Of a stretch of DNA of 64,000 bases, positions 36,301 through 47,066 are shown in pieces; position 1 is the first letter of the stretch, and each line of letters opens with the position of its first letter. The DNA is from Tretioscincus oriximinensis (taxonomy: Eukaryota; Chordata; Lepidosauria; Squamata; Gymnophthalmidae). Position numbers and translations under genes: made by a program. The notes beneath the pieces were generated by a model. It was given only the letters and a program-made list of their open reading frames with translations. It was not told the origin of the DNA and made no database searches. The stretch lies in NCBI GenBank assembly GCA_022410635.1, contig JAJVDF010000016.1:1071717-1135716 (forward strand). Direction: 5' to 3'.

Positions 36301-39300
36301 TAGCCTGATGTTCATTATGTTTGGTTTCTTTCCTTTTTTCTTTTCCAGAAGAGTTCTCAGCTCTTGCCAGCAGTGTGGAACCACTTTCATTGTTTGATTG
36401 TTCAGAATGAGGCATATGTGAAGAATTTCCTTTTCCTGAGTAAAATTTCTTCTTCTCTGTATCCCAAGATAGATGATTGCGAGGTATATCCTTAGGACAT
36501 TGATTAGACCTAGAATCTATTTGCAAATTGTTCTCTGGCAATGAGTCTTTGCACAAGCTTTTCAAATTTGATCCTTCAGAGTTTCGTGCTTTATTCAAGG
36601 AGGCTGAGATGGATGATCTTCCATAGTTACTCTGACGAATAGGAACTTCCAATAGCCTGTTCAAGAGAAAACAGGTTTAGAATCTTATATAAAATACTAG
36701 AATATTTTTAACAGTTCAAATTCCAGTAAGAGCATAAGAAAAGCCATACTGNATCAGGTCACAGCCTATCTAGTCCAGCATTCTTTCTCACACAGAGGCC
36801 CACCAGAGGAAAGCAAAATATACACCTGTTCATGACTCCCTGCAAATGGTATTTCAGGAGTCCTGCCTGCTGCTCCATCCTGGAGGCAACATCCAGATAT
36901 CCATCCTAGTACTCTTGGTGTCCATAAACCTGTCTAGTCCAGTCTTGAAACTATCCGTCGCCTTTCGAGGCAGAAGAGGCCCAGACATTGCAGCCTGACT
37001 TCCCAAGGGAGGTGCTCCAGACCCTTGATCATTTTTGTTGTCTTTTTCTGCACCTTCTCTAATTCCACAATATCCCTCTTGTGATGTGGTGACCAGAACT
37101 GAACACAGTATTCTAAATGTGGCCTCACCACATATTAATACCTTGTAATTAGTTTTTTGCTATGGTGAGGAATGTGCACCTAAGGATCTAAATGTTTTCA
37201 AATTTGATGGTCTTAAAAATAAGACTGGCAATGAGAACAAACAGGAGGGGATTTAAAAAAATACATTCTAATAATCTGAATTCTTTTACAATCAGTTTGC
37301 ATGGTAAATCTGATAATTATATGTAAAGTACTAAAGCAGTAGAGAATTGTTATGTAAAATGTATCTGAAGACTATACCTCCCACCTTTTTGCCCAAGTAC
37401 TACATTCCTTAGAAAATAATTTAAAATGTAGTTGCCACACTAAGTCTTACCAAATTAATAAGCAAACAATCTTATTTGAAATTAGCTACAAATAATGTAC
37501 AAAGCAGGGCTTACTGACAGTGTGGCTCCTTTCTTGTAATGTCATTAAATTAAACCAAGTTTAAGGTGATCTTAGTTCTTTATAAAGGAGAACTGTGATA
37601 AAATTAAAAATGTAAATAAATAAGATAAATAAAATAATGGGATGCATTGTAAAGCACTTATAAAAACAATTGGAAGTAAAATGGAAAACATATTCTCAGT
37701 CCTGCTTTTCTGGTGTTTGTTGTATACATTTTATGTGAACGTTCTTAGTTATTCAGAATCGTAACATTAAATATTTAACTAGGTCTCAAAAAGATTTCTC
37801 TTTAATGAAACTGACCTGTGATTCCTAGGTTCTTGGAATAACCAACAAAAATATTTTTTTCTCTTCTTACTAAAAATATTACTCAGAAAGATCTTAAACA
37901 CATAATTAATCACTCACTATCTGAAAAACATATAGTAATCAGATCACTGTAAGCCAGAAACATCTAGAAAAACTACAGCTCCCATCATGCTTCTCCAACA
38001 GCCATGATGAGGGTGATAGGCCTGTAGGCTAATCATCTCCATAATACTAGCAAAAATAAAAAAGTGGTTGTCTCATATTAGCTCTGATTATTTCTCCAGT
38101 ACTAGCTATCTATACTGCTCAAAGCAATTAANGGAACACTTTAACATACAATGTTATGATAAAGTGTTCCCTTAATTGTTTTGAACAGTTTAGTAACAGA
38201 TCTTCATGGTCTCTTTTAAAAGTCTTTTCCAGCACTTAGTTCATTCTTTTATTTAGGACAGAAAATAAATTCTTTACTTACATCACTGTCTTTTTTGGAA
38301 GTATCAAGAACTGAACTAAGAACATAAGGCACTTATTGTACTCTGAAGCTGCTCTCCCCCTCCAATAATCATAGCTTACATTGCTGAAGAATACTGATTT
38401 CACTGTTTACCTCCGCTGGAGATTATTAATTTCTTCATCCTTGCGGTTAATTTCCACTCTTGCAGTTTTAATGAGGGCTGAAATGTTTTTCTTCAGGGAT
38501 TGGTTTTCATTTTGCAGAGCACAGTTCTATTTAAAAAAGAGAAAATCACATGTAACTATTTTAAACAGGTAGTTTACACTTGTGAATAAAGATACATTGT
38601 AAATCACCAACAAGAGACAAATTACGTTACTACTGTGTTGCAGTACATCAACACCAAGTTTCAGGTCACATATCTATTATTCAATAAACTTGCTTTTTGA
38701 TGAGAACATATGTATTTCTTTTCTTAAGACAATGATTTTTCAGGCATTTTTCTCAAAACAGGTGCTAATGAACATGGCAAGAGTTACATCTTGATAAAAT
38801 TGCATCATTTTTCTGTTGGAAAAGTCAATTTTTATACTCCACTTTTTTCAATCCAAAGGGACTTATAACCTTCCGTTCTTCCCATAATCTTATGAAGTAG
38901 CACTGAAATACTGCGGCTAGCCCTAAAGTCACCCAGCTAGTTTGGTGCAAGGGTGTGGAAATCAACCAGGAGATTATCAGGTAAAAGTCAACACGCTAAC
39001 CACAATGCCTCTCAATCATAAACTCTCATGACCAGTTCTCATGAAATGCTCTAGATAAGGGACCTCAAAGTGCAGCCTTCCTGATCTGTAACTACTATCA
39101 TTCTTTTCTCTTGGGCTGATAGATTAAAATTGATAGAAATCATAGATCAGAAGCACCTATTGTTTGATTGTCCTAGTTTAGATAGTCAAAATGAAAGAAA
39201 CCATTTTGTCAATTCCATCTTCAGCATTTGTGGACTTCCAAATTTTTTATGGAAGTCTGGGAGATGATTGGAACAAAAATATACAACATTTACTAGTGCC

Positions 39301-42300
39301 ATTAGGAGCTTATGTTGGTAGAATCAGCAATGTGTTTCAAAGAAATGCAATACAAAATTTAAGTCATAAAAATGACAATAATATGCTGAATAGAATTAAA
39401 TACGCTATAACCTAAAAAGGAATGAAATATAAAAGAATTATATAGCTCTGTAGCACAACCAAATTAAGAGAAAGTTCTTGCAAGGGGAATTGATTTTTAG
39501 TTTATTATTTTTTACTATCATGGAAGGACATCAACAGACTTAGCAGGAGACACGTTCATGTAAAAAACAGCTTAGTTATCAGTTTCAACCTTTCAAGGTT
39601 CAGCCTCATTTCAGAATATTGCATTACATACACAAAATGTGAAATAATGAACATCTCCCTTTCATGCAGGGATTTCTGGAAATGTGTGAAGAATATTAGA
39701 GCAGTTTCGGGTCGAGCAAGCTGCATGGATAAAATCACTACCTAATTCTAGATTACCTGTTTTTGGATGTCCTGGAACTTCTTTGTCAACTCTTGAAGTT
39801 GTTGTTGACATTTCTTATGTTCAGCTTTCAACTATAAATATATATAAAAAAACACTATGATCAAATTTGTTAGTGCAAAATTTCTAATAGTATTAAGAAG
39901 TGCAAGAAAGGTGCATAATTACAAATAGGAAGACATTGTTAATACAGGATGGATCCTGCTTAGAATGCCAATTGATTTCAACAACCACAACAATAAATGT
40001 ACATACAAGATTTGGCGATCAAAACATCTTGCCAAGTTAATCATGGCAACAATGCTAAAGAGCAAAAAAGTAATCTCAGATAAATTAAGCCCATAGTTAA
40101 GCCCATAAATTAAAGAGATTCTTTATAGATAAAATTTAATTGTTAAAATGAGAGAATTTATTAGCCAAGTAATTCTTTTCTTTCCTTATCATCTGATTTA
40201 GAAACCCTAAAAGAAAACAGTATGTCACTCTGTTTATGAACAGGAAAATATATTTTAGAAAGTTCTTGAATAGTTCACGAAACATTACANTGAGACTAAC
40301 ATCGTTAAGTGAATACAAAAATATAACAGTATTTTTCATTCATATATAAAATGAATGGAATTATCATATTTAATAGTTGTTTACTTATGTATTTTATAGT
40401 AAATACTGAATTCATGGATCTGCTTACTAATTAACTGCAATGCATTTCACCAATATGTTATTGTCACAAAATACATACATCGTTATAACTAGCTTCCTTT
40501 GCTGCTCCTTCTTCAATCAAGAGTTCATCAAATAGGTTTAAGTTACTTTGGGCTGGTGTCTCTTGAGCAGGAGATTTGACTGGGAGAAGAGAAAGTTTTG
40601 TTTAGAAAGTATTCCCTCACTGTTACAGTTGTTTTAAGTTCCATTCAAGGACTCATATTTCGTGTCATGGAGAAGACCCTAAATTATATCAAATAAAATT
40701 TGGAAACGGCCTCAAAAAAGTTATATAATGGCAAAGCTTAGCCCTAGTTTAAAATGATATGCAGTGATACTGGATAAGTTGTGTAAGGGGCAGTGATTTT
40801 TGACTATTTTTATTTTCTGCACTTTAATTTATTCTCCAGATATTATAGGAGGAGTGTTTTTTTAAAAAAGTTGTTTGTAAGCAAATAAATGTTCTGTAAG
40901 AATTGTCAATAATCAATCTCATGTGTTATCTAAACTACATTGCTTTTTTAAACCAGGGTAAGCTTTGACATTATCTAACTTTTGCTAATTTCAGGCTAAA
41001 TTTGAATCTGCTCTCAATTTGTCTTTAAAACGGATGAACTATTAAATAAATTAACCAAGTGAATCTGGAAGGACTGAGTACTGCTTAATCCCAGAGTTTT
41101 TAACATACACTTACATACAAACTTGAAAACCAGCATGACACTAAAAGAACTTTTGGTTTTAGAGTTCCCTAACTAGTCATCCATTCTTTCCCTCAGTCTT
41201 TTCCAAATATACATATTTGTACTGATTTTAAATATCAAATCAACTATTTTTTTCTACATAGTACACTCACTTCATGGTACACTTCAAATTAACCAGTCAA
41301 ATTAGTTTTAACATTCTTTGTATTAACTAGATTTTGATCAGTTTGGTCATGAAGAAACACAATTCACTCACTCCTCAACCATTCTACTAGTTCCAATTAA
41401 TTGGCTACATGCACTAGGGATAGAGTTGAAGCTGTAGCTAAAAGGCCTTCTTGAATTGGACTTTGTTCTGGATTGTATCTTACAATAGGGTCCTGCCATC
41501 TGTCTGTTAATGCAAACTATGACAGTTCATGGGTGAGACCTGTCATGGTATGCATTAGCAGGCAGATAACAAGTCCTTATTTCAGGATATAATCCCGAAT
41601 AAGCTCCAGTGTTGAAAAGACCCAAGTTTCAAGAGTCTAAATATTATTTACATGAACTACTTTAATAGCCACTCATTTATGGGCACCAAATACAATCAGA
41701 CTTTTAACATTTGGGAGCCACAAGAGGAAGTCAATGTAACCTGTAATGAATGTGTTGACTATTTAGGGAAGCAGTCCTTATTTTGGCATCAACAATCAAG
41801 AAATGATTAATTCTGACTTATGGATTAATAAAAAAAGAAAAAGACCAAGTATTTTCTCCTGTTTGGAAGTGTTGCACAGATGCCTTAGAAAACTCTGAAA
41901 CAAAGAAATCCTGTTGGGAAAGAGTATATGGAAATAGTTGGAAAATGTAAGCAATTGTAACTCAAAAGTATTCCAAAATGCAGGCCATTTTTTAGGAACT
42001 GCCAAGATGTGGAAAGTTGCAAAAGGGTTAACAATAAATTGTGAACATACTTGAAACAACTGGAGTGTTGTCTAAGCCATCGTAAATATCTACTGAACTC
42101 TCATCTTCTTCTCCTTGACAAGAAGAGACTGCAAATAACAGAAAATAAAAATACCACTTATTAAGTCTAGACATACTAAAGGAGCAGTACTTAAGAACAA
42201 GAAGTGACAGCTTACAAAGTTTAACTGAGCTTTTCCTATAAAGACCCTATCAGAATTTTGATTCCAGTGTTTTAAAAATGGGACAGCTTTGAATTGGAAG

Positions 42301-43554
42301 AATGCCCAAGCCAGTCCCAAACCACGATGGATTAGAAGAATTTTGTGTACGGCTCAGAAAGTCTACATCATGTTACAATATAGACGTACGCAGGGATCTG
42401 AAACCCACATTTGTGTTTCACTGGAAACTTCTCTGAAAAAACCACCAACACTTGCCCTTTGTTTGTTCCCTCCTCACTGCTACTTTCTTTCTTATTGAAC
42501 AAGGGATGGTAGCTCCTAATTTAATTTTGACACACCCCACAGAAGTCCACACACACACACCAGCACAGCTTCCTTCCCTTCTATCTTCCATCCATTCCTT
42601 CCTTTGTTCTTCCTTTCTTCCAGTACTGATCCCAGTACTGAACCTTTGGGTTATTTCACTTCCAACATCTTTTTACCCAGAGAACTATCCATTTATTACT
42701 CCCCTCTGTTTTCTGTCTTTCAGCCAATGTCCATCCCAGGACTCTGGTCTGTGGAGGTTGCAAGAGTTCCGAACCCTGTCATTGGTCTCTGGAGGCTGCC
42801 AAAGTTTTAAGCTCTGTCATTGGCATTATACCTTGGAAAGTTTAACTTTCCCTCGTGCCATTTATTATATGTGATAATGCCACTTCAAAATTCATTATAA
42901 ACCTCATGGTGAGGTTTTACTGAAAGAAAGTAGCGATTTTAATTTTTTAAAATTTAATTCCCACATGTTATGTGCATGTTTTGAGAATTCCTTGAAATCT
43001 GATGTTAAAAAAAAGTTTTGCTATGTATTTCCAAGATTATAAAATATTGTATCTAAATATATCAATTTCCCATATCCTTTATTCTATAGTGGTCCCATGC
43101 CCCTTTTTACAACAGTGCTAACTTTAAAAATAAATCATGACTGGCACATTCTTCACATGATCAAGGTTTAAAACCCCATATAGATTTTAAAGATGGACAG
43201 ACTTCATTGTTTACTTCCATATAGGTTTCCAGAGTTGTGAAGTTAAAATAGAGAACTGTGGAACAGAATTAAGAGGAGTATAATATTCAAGCCAAATTTA
43301 GCTGTGAAGCTGAGGCCGGATAGAAGCAAATAAGAAATGTGCAAAATGGAAATATCCTGTCCTACACAGAATTTAGGTATTAAATGGTCTTACAAACTGT
43401 CACACCTCCTTTGTAAGGTAAGTGGCTAACAATTATATGAATACAATATATACTAGATATGTAAAATTATATCGACCAAATATAATGAAATCTTATACTT
43501 ACTACAAGACAAAAGATTAGGAAATGTCATTTCATCATTATCATCAGTTGCCAT
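24337..43554 (-). CDS. CASP8AP2: CASP8AP2 (FLASH), complete coding gene, 9 coding exons
   Basis: Caspase-8-associated protein 2/FLASH, a scaffold of the histone locus body. It is needed for 3'-end cleavage of replication-dependent histone pre-mRNA and binds NPAT; a role in death-receptor signalling was also proposed. I joined nine exons (24337-24393, 26855-26954, 28264-31423, 34609-36656, 38411-38526, 39757-39831, 40479-40579, 42051-42128, 43503-43554). All junctions are GT-AG and phases add up to 1928 codons plus stop, close to the human length of about 1980. Residues 78-141 form a coiled coil (Lsm11-binding region in the family). Conserved islands include [56 protein letters not shown] and ICIDLT (SUMO-interacting type). 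Residues about 1878-1925 form the C-terminal SANT-like domain that contacts NPAT. Three Ns fall in exons 6 and 7. Confidence 0.96.
24579..24791 (+). repeat. Inverted repeat, arm B (in intron 8)
   Basis: Partner of 23759-23971, in opposite orientation. The spacer is 607 bp and contains exon 9 of CASP8AP2. Homology ends sharply at both sides. No terminal repeats or target duplication are recognised. Confidence 0.95.
25316..25617 (-). repeat. tRNA-derived SINE with CTT tail, copy C
   Basis: In CASP8AP2 intron 8, in the sense of the gene. Tail 'aagaagaac' at the left, head 'gagctatccgtgcctgc' at the right. Confidence 0.9.
25618..26854. other. CASP8AP2 intron 8, remaining part
   Basis: No further coding sequence. 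26000-26600 is moderately GC-rich with chance frames on both strands and an (AAAT)n run at 26605-26620; it may be an unrecognised old repeat. Confidence 0.4.
26855..26954 (-). CDS. CASP8AP2: CASP8AP2 coding exon 8 (SANT-like domain)
   Basis: 100 bp, joined in phase to exon 7 (CG|A) and to exon 9 (phase 0). Encodes [19 protein letters not shown] and the following helix, the core of the FLASH C-terminal SANT-like domain. Acceptor TTACAG at 26955-26960, donor CAG|GTATGC. Confidence 0.95.
27269..27297. repeat. (AAC)n microsatellite
   Basis: Short pure AAC array directly before the SINE at 27310. Confidence 0.9.
27310..27579 (-). repeat. tRNA-derived SINE with CTT tail, copy D
   Basis: In CASP8AP2 intron 7, sense orientation. 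The anticodon-side part of the head is deleted: it runs from 'agatgagaga' directly to 'ctgagccattc'. Confidence 0.88.
28264..31423 (-). CDS. CASP8AP2: CASP8AP2 coding exon 7 (large)
   Basis: 3160 bp, one continuous frame with no stop. Acceptor CTGTTATTCCAG and donor CG|GTAAGC. Encodes residues about 824-1876: DELEEGEI box, the basic [13 protein letters not shown] region, [20 protein letters not shown], the acidic Ser-rich block [19 protein letters not shown], and ICIDLT. One N near 28423. Confidence 0.96.
31424..32163. other. CASP8AP2 intron 6, proximal to exon 7
   Basis: AT-rich intron sequence; no repeat or exon seen. Confidence 0.5.
32164..32468 (-). repeat. tRNA-derived SINE with CTT tail, copy E
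   Basis: In CASP8AP2 intron 6, sense orientation. Tail 'aagaagaagaagaactggg', head ending 'cagccattcgtgcctgc'. Confidence 0.9.
32469..33721. other. CASP8AP2 intron 6, middle part
   Basis: No coding exon. 33150-33400 is a GC-richer block with frames on both strands and one N (33220); it may be an unidentified repeat. Confidence 0.4.
33722..33823 (+). repeat. CR1 LINE extreme 3' end
   Basis: About 100 bp: 'ccaggtgcaattggtgggt', 'gacagaatgctggactag', 'ctcttatgttcta'. Heavily 5' truncated and antisense to CASP8AP2. Confidence 0.88.
33940..34578 (+). repeat. L2 LINE 3' end (ORF tail and 3'UTR)
   Basis: The frame around 33980-34439 reads DYCNGL..., [10 protein letters not shown]..., [51 protein letters not shown] and [10 protein letters not shown], the typical L2 reverse-transcriptase C-terminus. 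The 3'UTR follows with 'aaagcaccctgagacc' and an (AAAT)n tail at 34546-34578. It lies antisense in CASP8AP2 intron 6 and stops 30 bp from the exon 6 donor. Confidence 0.93.
34609..36656 (-). CDS. CASP8AP2: CASP8AP2 coding exon 6 (large)
   Basis: 2048 bp, acceptor CTCTTGAACAG, donor CCAG|GTATAG. Encodes residues about 141-823. Ser/Lys/Arg-rich disordered region, then [20 protein letters not shown] and [20 protein letters not shown], both recognised FLASH blocks. Two Ns near 35010 and 36024. The open frame extends past the acceptor into the intron; that part is not coding. Confidence 0.96.
36731..37143 (-). repeat. CR1 LINE 3' end
   Basis: The minus strand encodes [37 protein letters not shown] and [18 protein letters not shown]; the 3'UTR follows toward 36731. 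In CASP8AP2 intron 5, sense orientation. Confidence 0.92.
37144..38113. other. CASP8AP2 intron 5, remaining part
   Basis: No exon. ACTACAGCTCCCATCATGC at 37973-37991 is a strong ZNF143-type (SBS) match, but inside an intron and possibly repeat-derived. Confidence 0.45.
38114..38189. mobile_element. Short hairpin MITE (Tc1/mariner-like)
   Basis: 76 bp: ACTGCTCAAAGCAATTAA at the left and the complement of ACTGTTCAAAACAATTAA at the right, arms about 29 bp and a short AT-rich loop. The style matches small Tc1/mariner MITEs, though a clean TA duplication is not evident. Confidence 0.7.
38411..38526 (-). CDS. CASP8AP2: CASP8AP2 coding exon 5
   Basis: Encodes [20 protein letters not shown] and [14 protein letters not shown], the second half of the N-terminal coiled coil. 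Acceptor TTAAATAG, donor GGAG|GTAAAC. 38 codons plus 2 bases, in phase with exon 6. Confidence 0.95.
38826..39014 (-). repeat. Old tRNA-derived SINE (6.7-kb type)
   Basis: Complementary orientation of the family at 6679: 'aaagggacttataacctt', then 'aaagtcacccagctagttt', ending 'aacacgctaaccac'. In CASP8AP2 intron 4, sense orientation, strongly decayed. Confidence 0.55.
39757..39831 (-). CDS. CASP8AP2: CASP8AP2 coding exon 4
   Basis: 25 codons, phase 0 at both ends: [20 protein letters not shown] and DIQKQ, first half of the coiled coil. Acceptor TTTATAG, donor CAG|GTAATC. Confidence 0.95.
40479..40579 (-). CDS. CASP8AP2: CASP8AP2 coding exon 3
   Basis: 101 bp encoding [20 protein letters not shown] and YND at its end, equivalent to the LDLYEEILTEEGTAKEA region of mammals. 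Acceptor CTTCTCCCAG, donor GAT|GTATGT. Confidence 0.95.
40580..42050. other. CASP8AP2 intron 2
   Basis: AT-rich intron. No mobile element or exon recognised. Confidence 0.5.
42051..42128 (-). CDS. CASP8AP2: CASP8AP2 coding exon 2
   Basis: 26 codons' worth of acidic sequence: [19 protein letters not shown]. Acceptor TATTTGCAG, donor TCAA|GTATGT; phase 1 on both sides. Confidence 0.93.
42129..43502. other. CASP8AP2 intron 1 (coding numbering)
   Basis: Contains a short (CA)n run at 42549-42562. No exon or clear repeat. Confidence 0.5.
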
Positions 43555-43566
43555 TATATTCTGGTC
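43503..43566 (-). CDS. CASP8AP2: CASP8AP2 coding exon 1 with start codon
   Basis: ATG at 43552-43554, [17 protein letters not shown], then the donor A|GTAAGT. A possible acceptor AATACATAG ends at 43567, so 43555-43566 would be 5'UTR, with an untranslated first exon further upstream. The start fits the family: a short acidic N-terminus. Confidence 0.92.
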
Positions 43567-43867
43567 CTATGTATTGTCCATTTAGATTTGGCAGGAAACA
43601 GTCAGGGTATTAGCTAAAACAACATTATAGATTACTATTATTATTATTATTACAAACCATAAGGCATTATAATTTATCATGAAGAAAAACAAATAAAAAA
43701 CCCAGGACAAGTTATATTCAAAGATGGAAGACTCCTGATTTACTAGACAAAATATCTAGTGAGTGCATGTTGGTGCAAAAGGTTTAGGGCTTTGATGTTT
43801 CAACAGAAATATCAAGTTCAACACCCATGCATCAGCTGTGGAGAGGTCTATTGGCCTTAGTTTCAGT

Positions 43868-44018
43868 CAAGCTAGCTATTTGAAATCAGACATTTGCAAT
43901 TAGATTAATAGGTATCATTACAATGTGGTGTGGAAAATAAATGTGAACCTTTGGGCAAAAAAATAAACTTGCAAATCATTTGAGAAGGGCAGGGTATAAA
44001 AACCAGAATCTTCTTCTA
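43868..44018 (+). repeat. Decayed CTT-tailed SINE, 3' half
   Basis: 'gctagctatttgaaatca', 'cctttgggcaaa', 'gcagggtataaaaacc', (CTT)n. The head is missing. Confidence 0.6.
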
Positions 44019-46439
44019 CATTACACAGTCATTTCAATTAAAATAAATTCACCCTTTACTTCCTTACCAAATAGTTCTCACTTAAGGCAGACAAAAATTT
44101 GTGCTCTTTTTAAGTGTTTTCTTGGCAGATAATTTTTCAACTTTCAATCAGTCTGTTAAAAAATGTTCTAGCATCTTCTTTTTTTTAATCCAGGAATGAT
44201 CATTCTGAATAGTATCAGTAAAAACATTGTCAAGAAATCAATCCCAGCCCAGGTCTTGCAAAAAGGTCAAAGGATTTACCTGATCTGGACACTTTAGCAA
44301 TCTGCCATTTTAAAAGTGGCCACAATCTGTCTGGACAATTAGCATCTATCTTGGAAGTGCTTACTTGTAAAGTATCACTTTCTAGCACAACATTTAGATA
44401 TTTAGAGGAAAATGTGTTTTATCTCGAATTCCTACATGACAGCTCTGATCAGTGTTGGTTGGCCACTGTCTTCGTGGGGTTCAGCAAACACTCAGTGATT
44501 AAAATCAATTATAAAATCTCCTTTCATAGAGGAACTGCCAACAAATCAAAAAGCTCCAGGCAGCTTTTTTAATTGATAAAAGAAGTCGCAAATCCCAAAA
44601 GCAATGGGAGGGCTGCCTAGGAGGGGCTACAGTCTCTCTCTCATCTCCGTAGAGGTGCCATTTTGTATTGACATTCAACTTGAAGACTGAGAGAGAGAAT
44701 GGTAAGTGCTTGAATGTGCCTCCTCCCAGCCGCGTTTCTAACTTTGCCGAGGCTGGAGGAACCTGCACCCCCTCCAGCCCCAAATGCACCAGCCGCCACT
44801 GGCTCTGATCATTTCTTATTATTGTTAATGCTAACAGGGTCTGAAGAAATGGAACAAAAAATGGACAACTAACAATTATCGTACAAGTGTGGTCTCCCAG
44901 TCACCTTCCTGTAAGCAAAAAAAATGTTTTCTGTGAGCGGAACTAGGCGGCAGATTGGCTATAGAGGCTTTCTCTTTCCAGGGCTAGCTACAGTGCAAGT
45001 TGGGATCTGCAGTCCGCAGGGCAGACCACATACAGGCTAATCAGAAGAGGCTGTCCACTGCTTGGACTACACTTCCCAGCAGGCTTCACTGNGAGGAAAA
45101 CAGCAGCTCTGTTTCACTTTTTTCACATTTTGGCTGCTGCTACTGCTAGCTTCATGAAGCTGCTGGGCATCCAAGCTTTTATAATAAAGCTTATAAGAAA
45201 TGATGTAGAAAAGCAGGCAGAAATACAACTCAAAAACATAAACAGGAATTCTGTCAGGAAGCAGAGAACCAGGAAGCTGGCAGTTTGTTACTCTTTGTGT
45301 CTGGAACACCATCTATATTACAGGCTTGCAGGGCAGAACAAAGGAGGTAGAATGCTTAGGAAACAATACAAGTGAAACAGTTACCTTAATGACCTGGGTG
45401 GCAGGTGGGATACAAAGCAATATAGTGGAAGTGTATCGCCAACTGGAACATGGGGCAGAAGCTGGAAAAGAAGCTGATTGTTAGTGGATCTCGACAAAGC
45501 CAAGAAAAACAAGGAGACTGTCAGGAAGATTCTCTGTCACGAACATGTAGGAGTTGATGATCAGTATTTTTTATTTCAATGTCTCTAGCAAGAGTCTTTT
45601 ATTAATGATTAGTCCATTGACCATATCATAAATATCATAAATACGAAACACTGAATAAAACAGTAAAGTTCACCTATCCACAAAGCAATCAATTAAAACA
45701 ACTACAATAAATAAGTCTACATTTAAAATTATTTTAAACAATTTAAGAACAATTAAAAGTTAAGTTAAAACAGTCAGTAAATTTACATTCCTCCAGTTAT
45801 AAGTGCAGTTCAAATTCTAACAGTTTTAGCTGTAAATGCCGCTGCTCTCACGGTAGTTTGTCAGGTTGATGATCAGTAAACAACAACAAAGCCCGGAAAG
45901 ACAAATGTTGCAGCCCCACAGCCCTTATTTCTTCCACCATAGCTGGATATTCCACAGCAACGCACTGTGCGGCCTGGTTTATTCCAGAATATCCATGCTT
46001 TATGGTGGAGCACCCAATTGTAATGCAATAAATAGGCGATGTGTGGATGCAGCAAAAGAGCACCACGGGGCTAAGGAGGCCAAGGAGAAGCTAATGGTTG
46101 GTAGACCCATTGACTAAGGAAAGCTGCTGGTTGGTGGGCAACCACCACAAAGCTAAGGAGAACACAAAGAGGAGGGGATGGTCAGTGGATTGCTTAAGCC
46201 ACAGTTTAACGCTGGCTGTTTAACACTGTGGTGTGGGAGGGGAGCCCCACTTCAGCAGCCACGCCTTGGGACTACGTGTGGGGGGGAAAGGAACCTTCCA
46301 AAGGAAAGATGGCGTTGGGGATTTGGAAGGGGGCTCTGGGGGCATTCTGAGGTGGGGATGGGGGCTGGGAGCAAAAAGGGACTTAATGCCTCCCCCCCAT
46401 TCCCTGATTTCCACAAAGCCCCCTTCTTACCCACCCACC
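44019..46439. other. 5' region of CASP8AP2, first intron or flank
   Basis: No coding exon. 45066-45084 has ACTACACTTCCCAGCAGGC, a ZNF143-type (SBS) match, and an inverted CCAAT (ATTGG) lies at about 44955; this could be an alternative start region for CASP8AP2. A palindromic MITE lies at 45880-46075. Confidence 0.4.
45880..46075. mobile_element. Palindromic MITE, family P, copy 1
   Basis: Contains TCCACCATAGCTGGATATTC and, about 75 bp on, its near-complement ending in TTTATGGTGGA. The right end has 'gtggatgcagcaaaagagc'. Same architecture as 49545-49700. Ends approximate; no target duplication seen. Confidence 0.55.
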
Positions 46440-46830
46440 CGTCCCATCTCTCCTACCAGAATGACGCAGCCTCCCCTCGCCCGCCTTGTCACTTTCCCTT
46501 CTTTTCCCAGGCAGCAGATCTCGGGGTGTTTCCCCTCCGTTCGTTCCTGAGTCTCCCGGTCAGTGCGCCTTCTTCCTCCCCCTCCGAGTCCCTCCCACAC
46601 AGGAAAAGGGGCGGAGTCAGCGGGACGCCATCCAATCGCATGGGACGTTCCACCGCGTCCCTTGTATGGGAGCCTCCGGTTCCCGCCTTCTGCCAGAACC
46701 GCACTTGGCGCCAAAAAGAAGCGACGGGGAGGCTGACAGGGTTGTGTCTTCCCTTTCGGGTGTTGCGAGCCACAGCGTGCGTGACGCCATTGAAACCCCG
46801 CCCACTTCTCCCAAGTCTCTCTGCCCCTCC
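46440..46830 (-). promoter_or_regulatory. CASP8AP2: CpG-rich block, probable CASP8AP2 promoter
   Basis: About 390 bp dense in CG dinucleotides in otherwise CpG-poor surroundings. It holds a GC box (GGGGCGG, 46609), CCAAT (46629), TTCCCGCC (46680-46687), a palindromic TTGGCGCCAA (46705-46714) and TGACGCCA (46781). The E2F-like sites suit a gene needed for S-phase histone mRNA. The 244-codon plus-strand frame here is a GC-driven artefact. The untranslated first exon could not be placed. Confidence 0.6.
46705..46714. promoter_or_regulatory. E2F-like palindrome TTGGCGCCAA
   Basis: Palindromic TTGGCGCCAA, continuing into AAAA, within the CpG block; a second TTCCCGCC lies 18 bp away. Confidence 0.5.
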
Positions 46831-46855
46831 CCTCGATGCCTCTTCTGGTTTTAGT

Positions 46856-47025
46856 GTGCCCTGTTCACACGGAGCCTTGTCCTGGAATAGGAGCCTGCCA
46901 TCCACATGCTAGTGTAGACTATGGCAGGCCCCGAATGGGGCCTGCCATAGTCTACACTGGCATGTGGATGGCCAAGCTCTACCTCCAGATGTGACCCAGA
47001 ATAAGGCTCCGTGTGGACAGGGCAC
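46856..47025. mobile_element. Large near-perfect palindrome (fold-back element)
   Basis: Left arm begins GTGCCCTGTTCACACGGAGC and the right arm ends with its complement (one mismatch). The centre is CCCCGAATGGGG at 46929-46940, flanked by long exact arms (GCCATCCACATGC... with its complement). The right arm carries about 12 extra bases. A single-arm relative occurs at 52272-52372, showing that it is a dispersed element. Confidence 0.8.
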
Positions 47026-47066
47026 AGTTTCCTTTACACCATCTGTTCTGCCTATAACAAAGATGT

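Noticed and set aside
37973..37991. ACTACAGCTCCCATCATGC as a promoter site
   Set aside because: A strong match to the ZNF143-type motif, but in the middle of a CASP8AP2 intron without CpG enrichment; such words are also common in old repeats.
46178..46912. 244-codon open frame on the plus strand
   Set aside because: It lies in GC-rich promoter sequence, overlaps long frames on both strands, is proline/serine-biased and shows no domain or splice context. GC-driven chance frame.
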